NCBI GenBank assembly: GCA_049724395.1
Contig: JAUGWO010000128.1
Coordinates: forward strand, 62,001-126,000
Length of the DNA stretch: 64,000 bases
DNA from: Spongospora subterranea f. sp. subterranea
Taxonomy: Eukaryota; Endomyxa: Phytomyxea; Phytomyxea; Plasmodiophorida
Direction: 5' to 3'
Under the pieces are notes generated by a model, which did no database searches, was not told where the DNA came from, and saw only the letters and a program-made list of their open reading frames with translations. The translations under genes and the position numbers were made by a program. Each line of letters begins with the position of its first letter. Positions within the stretch are counted from its first letter, which is position 1. Shown piece after piece: positions 10,450 through 21,182 of this stretch.

Positions 10450-12675
10450 ATGGCGGTAATTATTGTTCCAAAAATGGGCTTACATGATTAGGAACGGCAT
10501 TAGCGGGCGTTCGAGGCACATTATTTGTCCCTAGCGTTGATAGAGTTTATGGAGGGCCTAAATCAGAAGGGAGGTGATCTCCTTACCTTTCGTACAATCC
10601 CAGATTTTAACAGTCCCATCTAAAGAACCAGATGCAATTTGTTGCCCGTCAACACTCCACTGCAGTGATGTAACGGATGAAGAATGCGCATCCAAGAACT
10701 GCATGATAGGCAAGGCTGTTCCAAGGTTGAAAACACGTATCGATCCAGACGAATCCCCACCACATGCATATTTCCCGCTAAGGTATACGATCAGAACTTT
10801 CAGCCTACGACTACAAAGAGGCGGAAAAGCCACTACCATGGAGATACAGCAACGCACCGAACGGGAGCGGTATGCCCACGAAATATACGGCAACAGTTCC
10901 CCGACTAGGTTGCAGTTTGACTTTGGATATGGTGTTGCCATAAGAAAAACTAACCTGAATATCCCAAAATCGAATCGATTTATCGGTTGAACCCGTCAAA
11001 CAATAATTGGAATTAGGATGAAATGTGACACAATCAACGTCCGATATATGCCCAGCAAAAATACGAAGAGGGAATATTCTCTCTGTTGACCAGAGTCTTG
11101 CTGTTCTATCATGCGAAGCCGTAGCAAAGTAAAAATCTACAAAGCATTCAACCATCGCGCCAGGCAACTAATGATTACGAACCCAATGGACTAAACCGCA
11201 CATCCCAAACAGGATAATTGTGCCCGCTATAGGACACTAGACCGAGATTATCAGCGGCTGACCATAGTCTGGCTGTACCGTCTTCAGAGGCAGAAAGACA
11301 GTATCGGTTATCACTGCTCATATCAATTGCGAATACTGGACCACTATGCCCAATCATGGTCATATAGGGTGGCTTGGACTCTTCAGCTGGCTGATTCAAA
11401 TTCCAGATTCGAACTGAGCTATCGGAATAACCTCCGGCAACAATACCTCCATCTGCACATATCGTCAGAACACCAACTAACTGATAGGTGTATACATCTA
11501 ATCGAATACCTGAAGAAAGATGGATGCAGTTCAAGGAATCGGCCGAATTGAGGAAAGTGTAGCAGCAAATTGTTGGATGAGTGTCAACACTTGGTGACAT
11601 TTTCAACCTAGCTTGTAAATCCTGAACAACATTGACTTGCGGCTTAACAGTTTGTTCTCGCAACACAAACATACGCTGATAATTTTAGCCTTGAGTTTAG
11701 GAGTAATCGGGGGAAGTGGTATTCGACTAGTTATAACAGGAGGACTAGGAACATCAACCTTCAGCTTTTTCGTCGCTGAAGGAAGCGCATCCTGACCAAT
11801 TTCAAAATCAAGAATATCGCAACGAACACCAAGTTCCGTATACCTGAACGAGATCCATGCCGATACCGTCAGAACCGGATCCATTATCAAGGCGCATTGC
11901 AGCTGAAGTTTCGTTGACGATTGACTGGAGCTGCTCTAACGCACCCCACTCAATTTCGACATTGTTAATCGAATCGATTTCGTTAGGAGACAGTCCAGTA
12001 ATTTCAGTATCGGCTCGGGGTGCTGCCGTCGCTTGTAGCGGATTAGCATGCATAACCGATAGATTGATATGTTCATTGATGATCTTGAGAAGCAGATAAA
12101 GTTTCGATTCTTGTAAAAACGATAATAACAACTGATGCGAATACGCTGACAACCTGAGAAGCACGTGAACATTGAGGACGTCAAAACAACAGACTCCATA
12201 CCACTACGTCGACTTTATACTGCCTGAATCTTTTCGCAGTAGAATTTCCTTCAACTTGTTCGGGATAATGTAGCCCTTGCAAAGACAAAATTTCCCGACT
12301 ATGCCTCATCTCAAAATCTCTGCGAAATCTTTCCATGAAAGCGGTAGCGTCATATGGAAATCCTTTATCGATCAAATCCAGAAACACGTGTAGAAATATG
12401 GGGAAGAGTATGGCGTGTAGCTCTGTCCTATACATGTCCAAGGAGCCTTCAACCCAATCCTGCAGCGCCTGAAACGCCTCTGTATACGCATCTGGCGATT
12501 GTTGCTGCTGGATGACACCGTGTAGGACTTGTTTGAGCATTGTCGCATGGCAATCGATACTAACGCTATGTGCCAGTTCGTCTAATCCAGACGACGAGAG
12601 CGATTGTCGAAATACGTCTTCAGCACGAGCATATCCTCGAGACCGTAGATAAGATAGGACGAACTTATCGATCAT
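10450..12675 (-). CDS. TAF5: TFIID/SAGA subunit TAF5 (LisH, NTD2, WD40), multi-exon
   Basis: TAF5 is a WD40 scaffold of the general transcription factor TFIID (and of SAGA-type complexes in some lineages). The first exon starts at ATG 12675 with a LisH-like helix pair ([20 protein letters not shown]). Next is the TAF5 N-terminal domain 2, with words such as [20 protein letters not shown] and [19 protein letters not shown]. An exon at about 12150-11850 continues NTD2 ([17 protein letters not shown]). WD40 repeats follow from about 11560 down to 10560 ([36 protein letters not shown]). Introns fixed by homology include one of 57 nt, splitting HLSS|DGG at about 11509-11453, and one of about 46 nt after the codons for FSPL near 11175. 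The last coding exon after 10560 is uncertain, so the 3' end is approximate. Part of this gene is copied in inverted orientation at 2577-3175. Confidence 0.92.
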
Positions 12676-12773
12676 ATCGTCCGATAAGGACGTCTGTGCA
12701 GGATCTAAGGAGTCGCTGACGTCATGCTGGCTGTGGTCGTCAATTAGAAGGTTGTATCGTCTGCAGTTGGATG

Positions 12774-12923
12774 CGCGATAATGATCGATTAGCTGAAATG
12801 ATTCTCAATAATAATCGATTAACTGAAATGATTCGCGATAATGATCGATTAGCTGAAATGATTCGCGATGATAATCGATTAACTGAAATGATTCGCGATA
12901 ATGATCGATTAACTGAAATGATT
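12774..12923. repeat. 30-bp tandem repeat, five copies, just upstream of TAF5
   Basis: Five exact-length 30-bp units, consensus starting CGCGATAATGATCGATTAGC and ending TGAAATGATT. They differ at a few positions (AGCTG/AACTG, CGCG/CTCA, AATGAT/GATAAT). The array begins about 100 bp upstream of the TAF5 start codon, in its probable promoter or 5' UTR. The repeated ATCGAT core is a perfect palindrome. Confidence 0.93.
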
Positions 12924-12950
12924 GAACAATAGAGGAAGTCTCATGTAACT

Positions 12951-12980
12951 CTCTCTCTCTCTCTCACACTCTCTCTCTCT
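12951..12980. repeat. CT microsatellite
   Basis: A run of CT dinucleotides interrupted once by CACA, directly after the 30-bp repeats. No function is claimed. Confidence 0.9.
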
Positions 12981-15287
12981 GTCAATCGGTAACACCATCC
13001 ATCAGTGCTCCGTGCTACTGTATTATGTGTTCACCAAATGTACCTTCAATACGTGCGCACTTCCATCGGACACAGTGCGCACAATTTGGCGCATGTGTTT
13101 TAATTTGCGCTTTGGCGGCTGACCGAGTAACAGTGAATTTTTTCAAGAAATTTCAGTGCAAGTTTTCACCTTTTCCAGGATGAGGTACCAATTCGTCGGC
13201 AGTTTACTTTCGATAAATTTAGGCATCAATGTATCTCTGCCATGAACGCATACGTGATGACAATTTAGCACGGCGGCCATGATTCGAGACTCGGGAACAA
13301 TTTGTCATAGTAAAACTGCTTCACAATGATGTTTTTGGCCAAGTTAGAATTGAAGTTCTGAGAAATCTAGCACGAAGCCAAAATATCAAGCATCGGTGGC
13401 AACTACATGAAACAATTGAAAACATGGTCGACGAAATATAGAATGGCTTGTAGACGATGGCGATCGGTATTCATGCAGAGGATTGGTATTACTAGCATGG
13501 CCAATTGGCTTATCAAACGAACTCCATTTTTATATGTAGAAGATGCAGGTCAGGAATTGCCGGGCACTGCGTCCGAGTTTCCGATTTGTTAAGATTAAAG
13601 ACATCGCTATCGGCTATCCCATAATCTTGTGCCACAAAATGAACGCTTTCTGGGAGGTAGATGTTATGTAGTCGATTTGTTTGAAAACGTGCACGATAAC
13701 ACGTTTTTTACAACATGATGCACTGCTTGTTTTTGGCATGAACAATTCTAGAATGTGCACCGGATTTTGTAGCCAGGAACCCCAAACCGTCCAAATGTGA
13801 GGCCTTATTGGCTCTATTGAATGGAAGTATCCCGACCGGTATCCTAATGATATTCTGCTCAGAGTTATCATGTCTGCCCCAGATATGATAACCTGTGGCA
13901 TTGGACCACTCCAACCGCATACTCACATTTAAGAGTTTATTTGCTTCAACCGCATACTGCCAAGATGAACGACATCTCTACTGTGCTTGAAGTGCTTCCT
14001 TATACCATTTAGCCATAAATTCCGCTGCTCCGATGTTTTTGTTCGAAATATATATTGTCGTAATTTTCCTGAATTGGCATTCCTTCGATTGAGTGATTAC
14101 TACGTGATTATACATTCTGGGAAATTACCTGATTGTTTAGCATCTTGGACTTCAATGAAAAACTGTCGAGATTTCGATTCTCCGAGCTCAGAGACGCAAA
14201 GTACAGACAGGAACGGGATCCTGTTAATAACCAGCTCATGGTCGACTCGATTCCGTTCTTCAACGGGGATCTGACTTCTTGAATAGCACAGACTGTACGT
14301 TTCATATCAAATCGTTATCTCGAAAATATTTCAAAAAAGTCGGTATTACCAACTGTTTTCAATAAAGAAAAACCTGGACTGCCAGACCCTAACTGCAAAC
14401 ACCGGCTTCCTTGGAGATAATTTATCCATAAATCCTATGAATCAGACATTGAGCATATGCGCTGAAAAAAAAACAGCCTAAGCACCTTGCAGAATTGGAA
14501 GATTGCGCCTTTGCTCATTGAGGTCGTTGGTTATCAACGATGAAACAATGGCGCTAATCTGGATTGGCCCGTCGGGGTGGAAGACCTGCCTATCGAGTGA
14601 GCCACTGTTAGCATACAACTGACAACTCGTTGAATTAATGGAAACCTTGGCGATGAGCAGCCCCTTTCAGGCGATTGCGAGCGGCTACAATACCGATAAT
14701 TGCCGATGAATTAAGATGACTTCAAAAAACGTTGATAACAAGTGTTTACCTGGAATTCGCTGATGAACAAAACGAAGTTAAAGAATTTTCACGATCTGTT
14801 GAGGTGTTGTTATACTGATCCACCACACTGATCAAAACAACGTTGAGATAATTTGTCAAAGGACTTGATCTCATTTACCTAGTTGACTCCATTTTGATGG
14901 CGGCAAATTGATCCTGCATCTCTGAATATCTGCTACGAGACGGTGAACGAGTACGATGGCCATCGGCAAGGCGAAGTTGTCTTTCAGAAACAGCCCTCAG
15001 TAGCTCTTGGTGGACGAGTTTCCGTGTTATGAACGTCGACTGCGACTGGCGACGGATCAGCACTGCGGTGGCCGAATCTGCAGTAATCGTCGTTGTAAAT
15101 CCATTCATTCCGTGACTATCAACAGTACGGCTACGAAAGACACACGCGAACAACAAGATTTGAACCAGGACCCGATAATATTAGCGGATCAGCGCCCAAC
15201 AACATAAACAGGTACAGTATGTCCAACGACCTACACTGTACTCATCATGCCAATTTGTATTCGGATTAAACTGCGCGCGCAATTGAA
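12981..15287. other. Gene-poor stretch; no gene recognised
   Basis: Several frames of 60-95 codons occur on both strands (13407-13592 plus, 13614-13901 minus, 13987-14274 plus, 14875-15156 minus) but none carries a recognisable domain or links convincingly to a neighbour. The best is 15156-14875 minus, with a helical-looking stretch (KLVHQELLRAVSERQLRLAD) and an RS-rich patch; it could be an exon of an unrecognised gene. The region separates TAF5 from the virus-like island. Confidence 0.4.
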
Positions 15288-15407
15288 AATGTGTGTCACC
15301 ACGCATAAACAACATCGGGATAACCTGTGTGCGCATCTTTAAATGTGCGTCACCACGCATAAACCATATCGGGATAACCTGTGTGCGCATCTCTAAATGT
15401 GCGTGAA
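15288..15407. repeat. 54-bp direct repeat, 2.2 copies, beside the virus-like island
   Basis: Units at 15288-15341 and 15342-15395 share the GTCACCACGCATAAAC and CATCTxTAAATG blocks with few differences; a third partial copy runs to 15407. The repeat ends about 70 bp before the left edge of the palindrome at 15481. Confidence 0.9.
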
Positions 15408-15480
15408 ACAAGGGCTGGATCCGGAAACCTGGACTGGATGGGAATAGTCCCGGGTTCAGGTTTGGATCGCGTGTGAATTA

Positions 15481-15787
15481 TTATCCTGCCATGCTTCATC
15501 CGAGTCGGCACTCTCATGGTCTGGCGGACATAGGACGGGACAAAGACTTCACCGCGCTCCAGTTCCCATGAGGGCACTATCACCATCCTCAAGCTGCCCT
15601 CTACGGCTCCAGAGCAGCACTTGCCTCGTAGAATACCAGACTTGCCTAGTAACAAGGCGCGGAGCTGTCTGGAGTAGTCGTCGCGATTTCGCGGTTCAGA
15701 CCCCTGGATATACCTAGACGTAATAGTGAAGATATCATCCCTGACGATACCTATGGCAGTGCACATGGCTCCCGGGAATAACAGCAC
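15481..15787 (-). pseudogene. Fragment resembling viral RNA polymerase largest subunit, left arm copy
   Basis: About 102 codons on the minus strand, identical to the right-arm copy. The core LLGKSGILRGKCCSGAVEG, followed by VIVPSWELERGEVFVP, fits the spacing of the conserved Rpb1 clamp segment: G-K-x-G-x-x-R-G, then a Val/Ser/Arg block, then VI.P...L...EV.VP. Similarity is divergent, as expected for a viral or plasmid enzyme rather than host Pol I/II/III. The rest of the very large subunit is missing. Beyond 15481 the frame goes on into unrelated sequence until about 15350. No in-frame ATG precedes the conserved part except one codon run beginning near 15766. Confidence 0.5.
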
Positions 15788-16079
15788 CGGTTCTTACACA
15801 GATGGCCCAGACAGTTCCGGTGCGTTGGGACGTCGCACTTTGCGAGGGACTCATCCTCGTCTGATACTGAGACTGTCATGACATTCTCTAACTCCAGCTT
15901 AGTGAACCGATCCGCATCCTATCTCAAGCTGTTCGACAAGAGGATTACCAAGAATACTCTGCTGGTTCTGTACGAGACTTGTTAGGAACACTCCCATATA
16001 TTCCTAACATTCGCGGCTTCGCCGCAGTTCCGCCGCAGTTTTCCGACAAGAATGACCAGCCAGAGGTCATTCTTGTCAA

Positions 16080-16153
16080 ACTGTTAGGAAACTGTTAGGA
16101 GGAACCAGATCCGTTGAAATAAAACCGAAGTGTATTACAAGCTATAAAAGGAG
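16080..16153. other. Unique spacer at the centre of the palindrome
   Basis: 74 bases, not symmetrical, with a short direct repeat CTGTTAGGA at the left side and an A-rich patch TATAAAAGGAG at the right side. The latter resembles a TATA-type promoter element. As the only non-palindromic DNA between two outward-pointing coding fragments, the spacer could be a divergent promoter, or simply the remnant of the junction. Confidence 0.6.
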
Positions 16154-16445
16154 TTGACAAGAATGACCAGCCAGAGGTCATTCTTGTCGGAAAACTGCGG
16201 CGGAACTGCGGCGAAGCCGCGAATGTTAGGAATATATGGGAGTGTTCCTAACAAGTCTCGTACAGAACCAGCAGAGTATTCTTGGTAATCCTCTTGTCGA
16301 ACAGCTTGAGATAGGATGCGGATCGGTTCACTAAGCTGGAGTTAGAGAATGTCATGACAGTCTCAGTATCAGACGAGGATGAGTCCCTCGCAAAGTGCGA
16401 CGTCCCAACGCACCGGAACTGTCTGGGCCATCTGTGTAAGAACCG

Positions 16446-16752
16446 GTGCTGTTATTCCCGGGAGCCATGTGCACTGCCATAGGTATCGTCAGGGATGATA
16501 TCTTCACTATTACGTCTAGGTATATCCAGGGGTCTGAACCGCGAAATCGCGACGACTACTCCAGACAGCTCCGCGCCTTGTTACTAGGCAAGTCTGGTAT
16601 TCTACGAGGCAAGTGCTGCTCTGGAGCCGTAGAGGGCAGCTTGAGGATGGTGATAGTGCCCTCATGGGAACTGGAGCGCGGTGAAGTCTTTGTCCCGTCC
16701 TATGTCCGCCAGACCATGAGAGTGCCGACTCGGATGAAGCATGGCAGGATAA
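16446..16752 (+). pseudogene. Fragment resembling viral RNA polymerase largest subunit, right arm copy
   Basis: Same 102 codons as the left-arm copy, on the plus strand. The frame has a stop just before 16446 (a TAA at about 16438-16440), then GTG, with the first ATG at 16467. It runs through the Rpb1-like clamp words to the palindrome edge at 16752 and carries on in unique sequence to a stop at 16863-16865. The D5-like reading frame begins at about 16789 in a different frame, so the two are not one intact fusion. Only a small internal slice of a polymerase subunit is represented, so it cannot be functional as a polymerase. Confidence 0.5.
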
Positions 16753-16788
16753 CACCGATCTTCTCGTACGTGAGAATAGAGGAGGGAG

Positions 16789-17831
16789 ATGGCGCTTTTG
16801 TATCAGAGGTACATCGCGAAAGGCCTCGCATTCCGTCACTCCGGAATGATATACCTCTGGAGTGATGGGAGTAAGTGCTGGTTACCGCTATGCTCTTCAA
16901 GTGTAGTCTCCGCTATATTGCGCATGATAGACTGCCACGCTCCTGTGAACTGGGCGATGGCGTTCGAGCCGTACGTGACGTTCTTTACGAGGTCCGTCCA
17001 GACAGAGATTCTAATGCCGGAGTCAGTGTGCATCTGCGACTCCCGGTATAGAATACGAGATACAGAATGGAAAGATGTGTACGTGCTAGAGAAGGCGGTG
17101 GGCCTGGCACCGGTGAGCCCTGAATTAGCTCGAAACATCTCTAGCTTCGCGACATGCAGCCTGGATCACTTCGTCGAGCTGGGCAAGTATCTGGACGTGT
17201 CGAAGTGCGTCAAGGCGTACAATTACATCCGTCCACTGTTCACTAGCGAAGTAGAGATGGATACCTTCCGCTGGGTCATCGGTGGGGGTAACGCGCTCCT
17301 CGACCCGTCTCAGCAACACAAAGTGCTGTTTCTAGTCGGTGAGGGAGGGACGGGTAAGAGTACTATTACCGACCTCGTACCGTCCGTCATGAGGGACTCC
17401 CACGCCACTATACGACCAGATCATATCTCCAACCACAAACTCAAGACTGTGTTTACCGAGATGCTTGCCAATATGGTGGGTTGTAGAATGCTAACATCGT
17501 CTGAGGTAGAGCTCGAAGGTGGCAAGATCAATACCCACATCATTAAGGCCATATATCCGGTAACGACCTGCACTACCATCCGAACTTTAAGGGCCTTAAG
17601 CTCAAAAGTTCGTGTAGCGCAGTCATTGCTACCAACACGCTGATCGACGAGAGCAAAAACACAGAGTGGTGCAGCACGGCCATATACCGGAGAGTAGTTG
17701 CTATCAACACCCGAGTGGTAGCACGCAACTTACCCACCGACAATCGCGCCGAACTCCGCTGTCGCATTTGCGCTCAGCGCAGAAGGCGGATTGTTTACCA
17801 GAAACCTGTTCCCCCATGGAAAACTGGGTAA
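16789..17831 (+). pseudogene. D5-like helicase-primase of large DNA virus type, frameshifted
   Basis: The family comprises superfamily 3 helicases fused to primase-type domains, found in nucleocytoplasmic large DNA viruses, phages and some mobile elements. The first part has the D5_N signature (LYQRY...GMIYLWSDGSKCW). It is followed by a Walker A motif GEGGTGKST at about 17340-17366, and later by the sensor region with an S-E-V-E-L-E-G stretch near 17500. At 17551-17556 an extra AT dinucleotide (ATATAT) shifts the frame. The conserved C-terminal part, with the ATNTL and YRRVVAI words, is in the second frame from 17553 to the stop at 17829-17831. The N-terminal primase part is missing; its place is taken by the polymerase-like fragment. 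It is therefore truncated and broken, unless the AT is a sequencing error. No similar virus gene is seen elsewhere in the window. Confidence 0.8.
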
Positions 17832-18960
17832 ACAGGCCATCGGGTCGTGTAAATGGTGTCTTGTATAAAACCTTGAAAGAAGGTTGTTTTGTCAAGCGTT
17901 GCCCAACAGCATTCAAAGGTGAACCATAACACTGATACTTATTCGGGCCACTTATAGCCGCCTCAAGGTTTCCGCCTTGAAACTGCGGGTTGGGCTGTCT
18001 CGATCAAGACTGATCTCTCGAAAGATAAACAGTTTCGCAGGTTTTGAGTGAATAATTCATGAGCTCGTGAATTGATTGCTGTGTCCCGGAAGCACAAGAT
18101 GAAAAAGGTCTCTGACGTGTCAGTTGAACAGGATCAAATCAATTTAGGCTCTCGGATACGTCCTTCCATTAGAAACTTTCGGAACGGTTGACATTGTATC
18201 AAGTGTAACCTGCGCCAATTGTGGCTGTTTGTGATGGTTTACTCGCAGTCTGTAATGCCTGCATACGGCCGACCTCGCGGTATGCGGATTTTCATCGTCG
18301 GTAAACCATTGCCAGATTTCAGATCGGTCTCAGGTTTTCCTGAACGCTCAGCTTCACCGCTCTTCTTTCATGTTGGACTTCTGTTCTCACTGGCATAGGC
18401 AAGGCTGAAAAAGCAGTTCCATTGAATGCCAAAACGATTGTAATTCCTGAAGGATAGCAATTAAGGTTTTAGGCGTCGGTGTAGTATTACAGTTCCTGAC
18501 AACGGCGCAGCTTTCCATTTAACTGCCGTTTTGCAAGGGGTTGGTGATCGCTGTTGCGACACTACCAGATCGATTGCATCGCTTGACCATAGGCATGAAC
18601 AGTTGACTACCCGTTGACACCAGAACAAGAGAGTTAGGCTCGGCCGTATACCCGTTCACGTCACCAACTACTCTTGATTGAACAATGTCGTGAAGACTTT
18701 CGTGCAAATCGACCATCAATGCGAAGAAAATGATCGTCGACGGATGGGAAATTTATCGATAGAGCAGGTGACCAACTGGTTTGCGACAATTTCACAATTG
18801 CATATAGAATTTGAAGAGATAATGTAGTGCCTTAGACAGACGCAATGGAACGATGATGTCGTTTTGGGATAGAACATTACAATCTCATATAACCATTTCA
18901 ACGGGTTACGTGATTTATAATGTAGAGATATATAGACATATCATGGACCTTTTCACCAAC
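17832..18960. other. No gene recognised
   Basis: The open frames are short and without motifs. Small imperfect inverted words such as CAAGGTTTCCGCCTTG near 17963-17978 occur. I see no further virus-like coding sequence in either strand, so the right border of the island is probably shortly after 17831. Confidence 0.45.
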
Positions 18961-20511
18961 TCATTCTGCCTTTTTCAATTTCCTCTGCTTTTTCTCCATG
19001 CGCTCGTGAACAGCGGCGTCGATAATGGACCTGGAAATGATAAACTCAACCTGATGGCCGGAACAGTACGATGGTTGACGCGCGATTGAATACCTCAGAA
19101 ACCATGCTAGCATTAGGATTAATAGGCCATCCCATATGATGGCGATCATTGGTCTAGGAGCACCAGGCACCGCACTGCCAGAACCTCGATGAAATTGGGC
19201 TTTAGATTGTTTGAAGAACGTGTGAATTGACTCGCACAAATTTAGTGGTAAAAATCGCTCGACCTGAACAGAAGATATGACACATCAACACCGAGCAGTT
19301 GTGCGATTGTGACCGCGTACGGTGGAGATCAGGGATTCCAGATGGGCTTCGTGGAACATGAAAATAACTGTAGTGGATTGAAGAGCAACTTTGAAAACGG
19401 CTTTACCAATGGCCGTCGCACCAAAGAATGTCCAAAACGGAACACCAAAATGGCCTATACTGCCCAATCAACACCAGCAAAGGGTTGGATTAGACACGGT
19501 ACCGCAGGTGACACCCGCCAGATCAAATAACGGGTTTGGAACCGATGCGAAAACAAGGATGGCCCAGAAACCAAATCGTTGAAGGACATTGAATAGCTTC
19601 TCCTTGAGGCGGTCTACAAGCTTGGCGGCACCTTTTGGGCTATCCCTGAGATTAAGTCAGAACCATGAACATCGATGACAAGACAGGGCAGACAGACGAT
19701 GACGGTGACAAGGCGGCCAAAGTTCTACCAGATCGTGCCGCTGCTCTGGCCATGAAATACGGCGGCAGCTCGCCCAGAGCGGTGCCCAAACCCCAGAGAA
19801 AACAAACTGTCAAGAGCGCGTTATTTCCAGCGCATATTAATGCAAATGGACTATACCTTAGTTGGACCTTGTGCATGATTTCCACAGTCGTTGGGGTTTT
19901 GCCGTTGAGAATGGGTTCCTGATTGCAGATGAACGCTGACGGACCCGTCGTGCTGAAATTCAGGGAACGGCACTCTTCGGCGGCCATCGTCACTTTGGCG
20001 ATATACGGACCAAGATACAGGACGAATGTATGCAGTCCCGTACCGAGACCCACCGACGATAGGATTCCAAGAGTTATCCACCAAATTGCTGAGAATAACA
20101 TGAGAAATCAGAAGAAAGAACAAAAATGGAACAGAAACGGAGATGAATTCGGTCGCTAGAGCGTAGTATACAATTTTATCAAGTTTCAAATATAGTGGAT
20201 CACATACCTAAGGTGAAAAAATATTCGACACTATCGATACCTGGCCCGTCGACGATCTTTAGACCAATATAAGTGGCAATGAAGGTGGTCAAGGCGACCA
20301 TGGCAATTCTATGTGATAATAGATAGCTGATTGCACTGTAGGCCCAATCATGGAGGACGAAAATGAATTCGTACAGCGCCGAGAACGGGGCTGTGAATAA
20401 CGTGATTCGCTGCGGACGTTCCGGTGGTGAAGGTGGCGATAGGGATGCACAGGCAGTCGACGGCGAACCCATCGACAACACGGGGAGATGGAGAACCGCC
20501 CAATGTCCCAC
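18961..20511 (-). CDS. VMP1: VMP1-like ER membrane scramblase/autophagy protein
   Basis: VMP1 (EPG-3) is a multi-spanning ER protein of the VTT/DedA group, needed for autophagosome formation and lipid scrambling. The first exon starts near 20511 and includes [15 protein letters not shown] and a first membrane region ending near 20200. The next exon (about 20100-19650) holds the family's hallmark [20 protein letters not shown], with [20 protein letters not shown] and then [18 protein letters not shown]. Further exons give [12 protein letters not shown] (about 19530), [20 protein letters not shown] (about 19450-19390) and a C-terminal membrane segment with a Lys-rich end, stop at 18961. The hydrophobic pattern and motif order match the family. 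Exon junctions are approximate. The gene is divergent from B9D2, with about 670 bp between the starts. Confidence 0.93.
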
Positions 20512-21182
20512 TGAGTGTTGACCCCGGGTTGATCCAGGTCACAGACCGCAGGAGAATTATTATTTGATGATCAGAATCGGACTATCGCCAGGTGGACTAA
20601 AAGGGTCGTGACCACGATACACCGCGGGCACTGGCGCACATTCGGCACTTGCGCACTTGTTTAGGTCCGTACGTGGGATGTATCGCCATGGTCAAACCCC
20701 AATTATAGCGGTTATAATCAACCCCTCATCATGTGATAATTACTGGTCAAGTTATTCCTGAGTTAATTGATAGAGCATATCAGGACAAGTGAAGAAGGGT
20801 AATCGCCCACCAACACCCTGACTGAGATAGTCTGCTACAATAGTATAACCAAACACTCTGGAAGATGATAAGTCAATATGGGTCGTGCTGGCAACATAAT
20901 GGCGATAGTCGGGTGTGCCACCATATACAGGAAATACACGGTATTATGGGGTTCCTTATTTCACCGACCAATATATTCTGTTTTATCCAATCAATAAATC
21001 AAATCCATAAATGATGATCAAATGTGTCACCCGGATCAACTCAATATCGTGTCTGTTTCACTATTCATAACTCTCTATCGTGTTGACCATATGTCTCTCT
21101 GTGACCCCTCTCTCTCTCTCTCCCTCTGTCGTTAACTGCACTGTGGTCGGCCCTGATTCCCCTATTCGCCATTGTTGGCATA
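20512..21182. promoter_or_regulatory. Divergent promoter region between VMP1 and B9D2
   Basis: The two genes are transcribed away from each other. The interval contains a CT microsatellite at about 21108-21126 next to the B9D2 start. I cannot identify specific factor sites. Confidence 0.45.

Larger units (their letters stand above)
15481..16752. mobile_element. Near-perfect palindrome with 599-bp arms, virus-like
   Basis: Bases 15481-16079 and 16154-16752 are reverse complements of each other. The coordinates pair symmetrically about 16116.5, and I found no mismatch in the stretches I compared (both tips, the coding part and the middle) apart from a 7-base segment at 16058-16064/16169-16175. 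Each arm ends inward in a 33-base hairpin (13-bp stems around a 7-base loop AGCCAGA). The loop reads the same way in both arms, although a true inverted copy should show its complement. A 74-bp unique spacer separates the arms. Both arms carry the same RNA-polymerase-like coding fragment, pointing outwards. The right arm continues into a D5-like helicase. The left arm ends abruptly at 15481. Possible sources are a viral terminus or concatemer junction, an inverted duplication after integration, or an assembly or amplification chimera. Confidence 0.9.
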
